From Spirochaetaceae bacterium (GTDB taxonomy: Bacteria; Spirochaetota; Spirochaetia; Treponematales; Breznakiellaceae): a stretch of 6,502 nt of DNA. Positions 5,110-6,502 of the stretch are shown piece by piece. The position numbers and the translations under genes are program-made. How positions within the stretch are numbered: position 1 is the first letter of the stretch; every line of letters begins with the position of its first letter. The stretch covers positions 1-6,502 of the forward strand of contig JAITCP010000030.1 of NCBI GenBank assembly GCA_031283025.1. The letters are read 5' to 3'. The notes beneath the pieces were generated by a model, which was not told the DNA's origin, made no database searches, and saw nothing but the letters and a program-made list of their open reading frames with translations.

Positions 5110-5600
5110 CATTCATATGTCTGGTTTGTTTTTTCCAATAAACATACCGCTTCCGCCTCTACGGCTAACCCTTCACCAATGGGGCCGAGCCCTTCTCCGG
5201 TTTTTGCTTTGACAAAGACCTTTTGCGGATCCGCTTCCAGTGCGGCGGCAAGGGAAGCGCGTATCACTTCCCGGTGGGGAAGTACCTTTGGCACTTCGCA
5301 GATCACGCAGCAGTCCAAATTAACAAGCCGCCATCCGGCGGCCTTTACCTTAGCCCAGGATTGCCGGAGGAGTTTCATGGAATCCGCATCTTTCCACTCA
5401 GGATCATCCGGCGGGAAAAATTCCCCTATGTCTCCCAAAGCGGCGGCGCCCAGCAAGGCGTCGATCACCGCATGGGCAAGTACGTCCCCGTCTGAGTGCC
5501 CCATTTCCCCCTTTGCCGAAGGAAGGCGAACCCCGGCAAGGATGAATGGCCGGCCTTCCACAAGCCGGTGGAGATCGCACCCCAAGCCTATACGCATCAT
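5109..5600 (-). CDS. ispF: 2-C-methyl-D-erythritol 2,4-cyclodiphosphate synthase
   Basis: This enzyme of the MEP pathway turns CDP-methylerythritol 2-phosphate into methylerythritol 2,4-cyclodiphosphate with release of CMP. The 163 residues are the usual length. GLGCDLHRL supplies metal ligands D9 and H11; GHSDGDVLAHA (34-44) supplies H43; LGDIGEFFPP (56-65) is the family signature, and KTGEGLGPIGEG (133-144) is the C-terminal substrate loop. Two ATGs lie side by side (5600 and 5597); the first is used here. The ribosome site AAAAGG (5611-5616) is 10 bases upstream and lies in the last codons of ispD. The frame is the same as ispD, with only the amber stop and AAT between. Confidence 0.93.
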   Translation of the reverse strand: MMRIGLGCDLHRLVEGRPFILAGVRLPSAKGEMGHSDGDVLAHAVIDALLGAAALGDIGEFFPPDDPEWKDADSMKLLRQSWAKVKAAGWRLVNLDCCVICEVPKVLPHREVIRASLAAALEADPQKVFVKAKTGEGLGPIGEGLAVEAEAVCLLEKTNQTYE

Positions 5601-5603
5601 ATT

Positions 5604-6413
5604 CTATTTACCTTTTTTATTCGCAGTATGGTTTATTGCCCTCTGCCCTTCAGGGTGGGGAAGTTCATCCTGAATACTTTCATTTTCAGATTTAACCAGC
5701 ATTTCCAAATCTTCCGGATAGGTAATTTTTTTGTTGAGCGGCGAACCGGGAACCACAAAAACGTTCCCCACAAACTCGCCCCAGACTTCGGCATCGTCAG
5801 TATACACCCAGCCTGACTTTTCTTTTTCTGCGGCCTTTTCATGGGCGCGGAGTATATCGGGAAAGGCAAAGCCCTGGGGGGTCTGGGCGTTCCCCACCTG
5901 GACGCGGCGGAGGTGGCGTTTTATAAAACCCTCCTCGTCTATTTCTTTGGGAGTATCCGTCAGGGGCAGAAGCGGAATGGCCGCCCCGTGTTTAAGCATG
6001 GCATCGGTTACCCTGTCGATAAGGGCTGGTTCCACCCAGGGCCGGGCGCCGTCGTGGATCAGCACATAGCGGGAGCGGCTGTTTTCCAGCAGGGAAAGCG
6101 CATGATGGACGGAACTGCGCCGCGTAGGGCCGCCGGGAACAAAAAGAAAGCGGGGCCGGGCGCGGGCCCTCAGCAGGCGGGCGGGCAGGCTGTCCCGTGC
6201 GGCTATTTCCCCCAAATTGGGGGCCCTCGGTACAGTGATCACTACCGTATCAATTCGGGAACAGGCGGCAAAGGCAAGGGCGGTTTTGCCCAGCACAGTC
6301 AGGGGCCTGCCTTCCATGTCGGTTTTATCCCCCACCAGCCGGTATTCCTTTTTTACCCCGATGCGACTGGAAGAACCTGCGGCGGTAATGATGGCGGCTA
6401 TGGAAGGAGCCAT
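5604..6413 (-). CDS. ispD: 2-C-methyl-D-erythritol 4-phosphate cytidylyltransferase
   Basis: This cytoplasmic enzyme joins CTP and methylerythritol 4-phosphate to give CDP-methylerythritol in the MEP pathway. AAGSSSRIG (11-19) with K21-K22 is the CTP-binding start; VPGGPTRRSSV (92-102), HDGARPW (120-126), AQTPQGF (176-182), YTDDAEV (204-210) and NKKITYPEDL (227-236) follow in the normal order. At 269 residues it is longer than E. coli IspD (236); the catalytic core ends near 241 and a polar tail of about 28 residues, ending KKGK, follows. That tail looks like a linker towards ispF. The ATG lies 5 bases after the stop of the probable carD; a clear ribosome site is not seen, so coupling to the upstream gene is likely. 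Confidence 0.93.
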   Translation of the reverse strand: MAPSIAAIITAAGSSSRIGVKKEYRLVGDKTDMEGRPLTVLGKTALAFAACSRIDTVVITVPRAPNLGEIAARDSLPARLLRARARPRFLFVPGGPTRRSSVHHALSLLENSRSRYVLIHDGARPWVEPALIDRVTDAMLKHGAAIPLLPLTDTPKEIDEEGFIKRHLRRVQVGNAQTPQGFAFPDILRAHEKAAEKEKSGWVYTDDAEVWGEFVGNVFVVPGSPLNKKITYPEDLEMLVKSENESIQDELPHPEGQRAINHTANKKGK

Positions 6414-6418
6414 AAAAG

Positions 6419-6502
6419 CTATTCGGCTTCCAGACGGCTAAAGATCATCGTTTCTACTTCATCCCGTGGTTTTTTAAGGGAGTAGGCAATTTCGTCTTCC
6501 AG
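6419..6502 (-). CDS. C-terminal end of a probable CarD-family transcription regulator (partial)
   Basis: The last 27 residues of a minus-strand gene enter from the right edge and end at a TAG at 6419-6421, 5 bases before ispD. The peptide LEDEIAYSLKKPRDEVETMI and the short stretch after it is helical and charged. This fits the C-terminal helical domain of CarD-like RNA-polymerase-binding regulators, and carD directly upstream of ispD-ispF is a known gene order in several bacteria. The call rests mainly on position, since this tail alone is not diagnostic. Confidence 0.45.
   Translation of the reverse strand: MEDEIAYSLKKPRDEVETMIFSRLEAE

Noticed and set aside
5841..6485. Long plus-strand open frame opposite ispD
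   Set aside because: It is the antisense shadow of ispD, which has all its family motifs; the translation is low-complexity and has no ribosome site.

Overview
The window looks like chromosome of a diderm bacterium of roughly 50% GC, most probably a Treponema-like spirochaete. The reasons are a carD-ispD-ispF type gene order, an exported beta-barrel-like protein of the kind common in treponemes, and the general codon style. This is inference; no marker gene fixes the genus.

Two different regions meet here. The left part (about 1-960) is an accessory scar. It runs from the start of an IS110-family transposase (minus strand, running off the left edge and apparently frameshifted), through a short hairpin repeat that the IS110 element seems to have landed in, to an AT-rich remnant of an N4/N6 DNA methyltransferase gene. 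That gene is split by a 118-bp element made of three consecutive hairpins. The element has imperfect terminal inverted repeats and a 5-bp target duplication (GTTAA). Removing the element and one GTTAA copy restores a continuous methyltransferase reading frame. Behind the methyltransferase stop lies a 61-bp structured site that resembles an integron attC recombination site.

The middle part holds two plus-strand genes: a ferritin-like/VIT1 fusion (a membrane iron or manganese transporter of the MbfA type, 982-1872) and an exported, probably outer-membrane beta-barrel protein (1973-2758). The second ends in a strong intrinsic terminator that lies inside the 3' coding end of the convergent gene.

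The right part (2748-6502) is a compact minus-strand operon read right to left: the tail of a probable CarD regulator, ispD, ispF, nth, tcdA and ttcA, with gaps of 2 to 12 bases or small overlaps. It combines two steps of the MEP isoprenoid pathway, base-excision repair (endonuclease III) and two tRNA modification enzymes (cyclic t6A formation and 2-thiocytidine formation). ispD and ispF are in the same frame, separated only by one amber stop and one further codon.

The most interesting signals are the three-hairpin insertion element and its related copy next to IS110, the attC-like site, the terminator embedded in ttcA, and the near-fusion of ispD and ispF.
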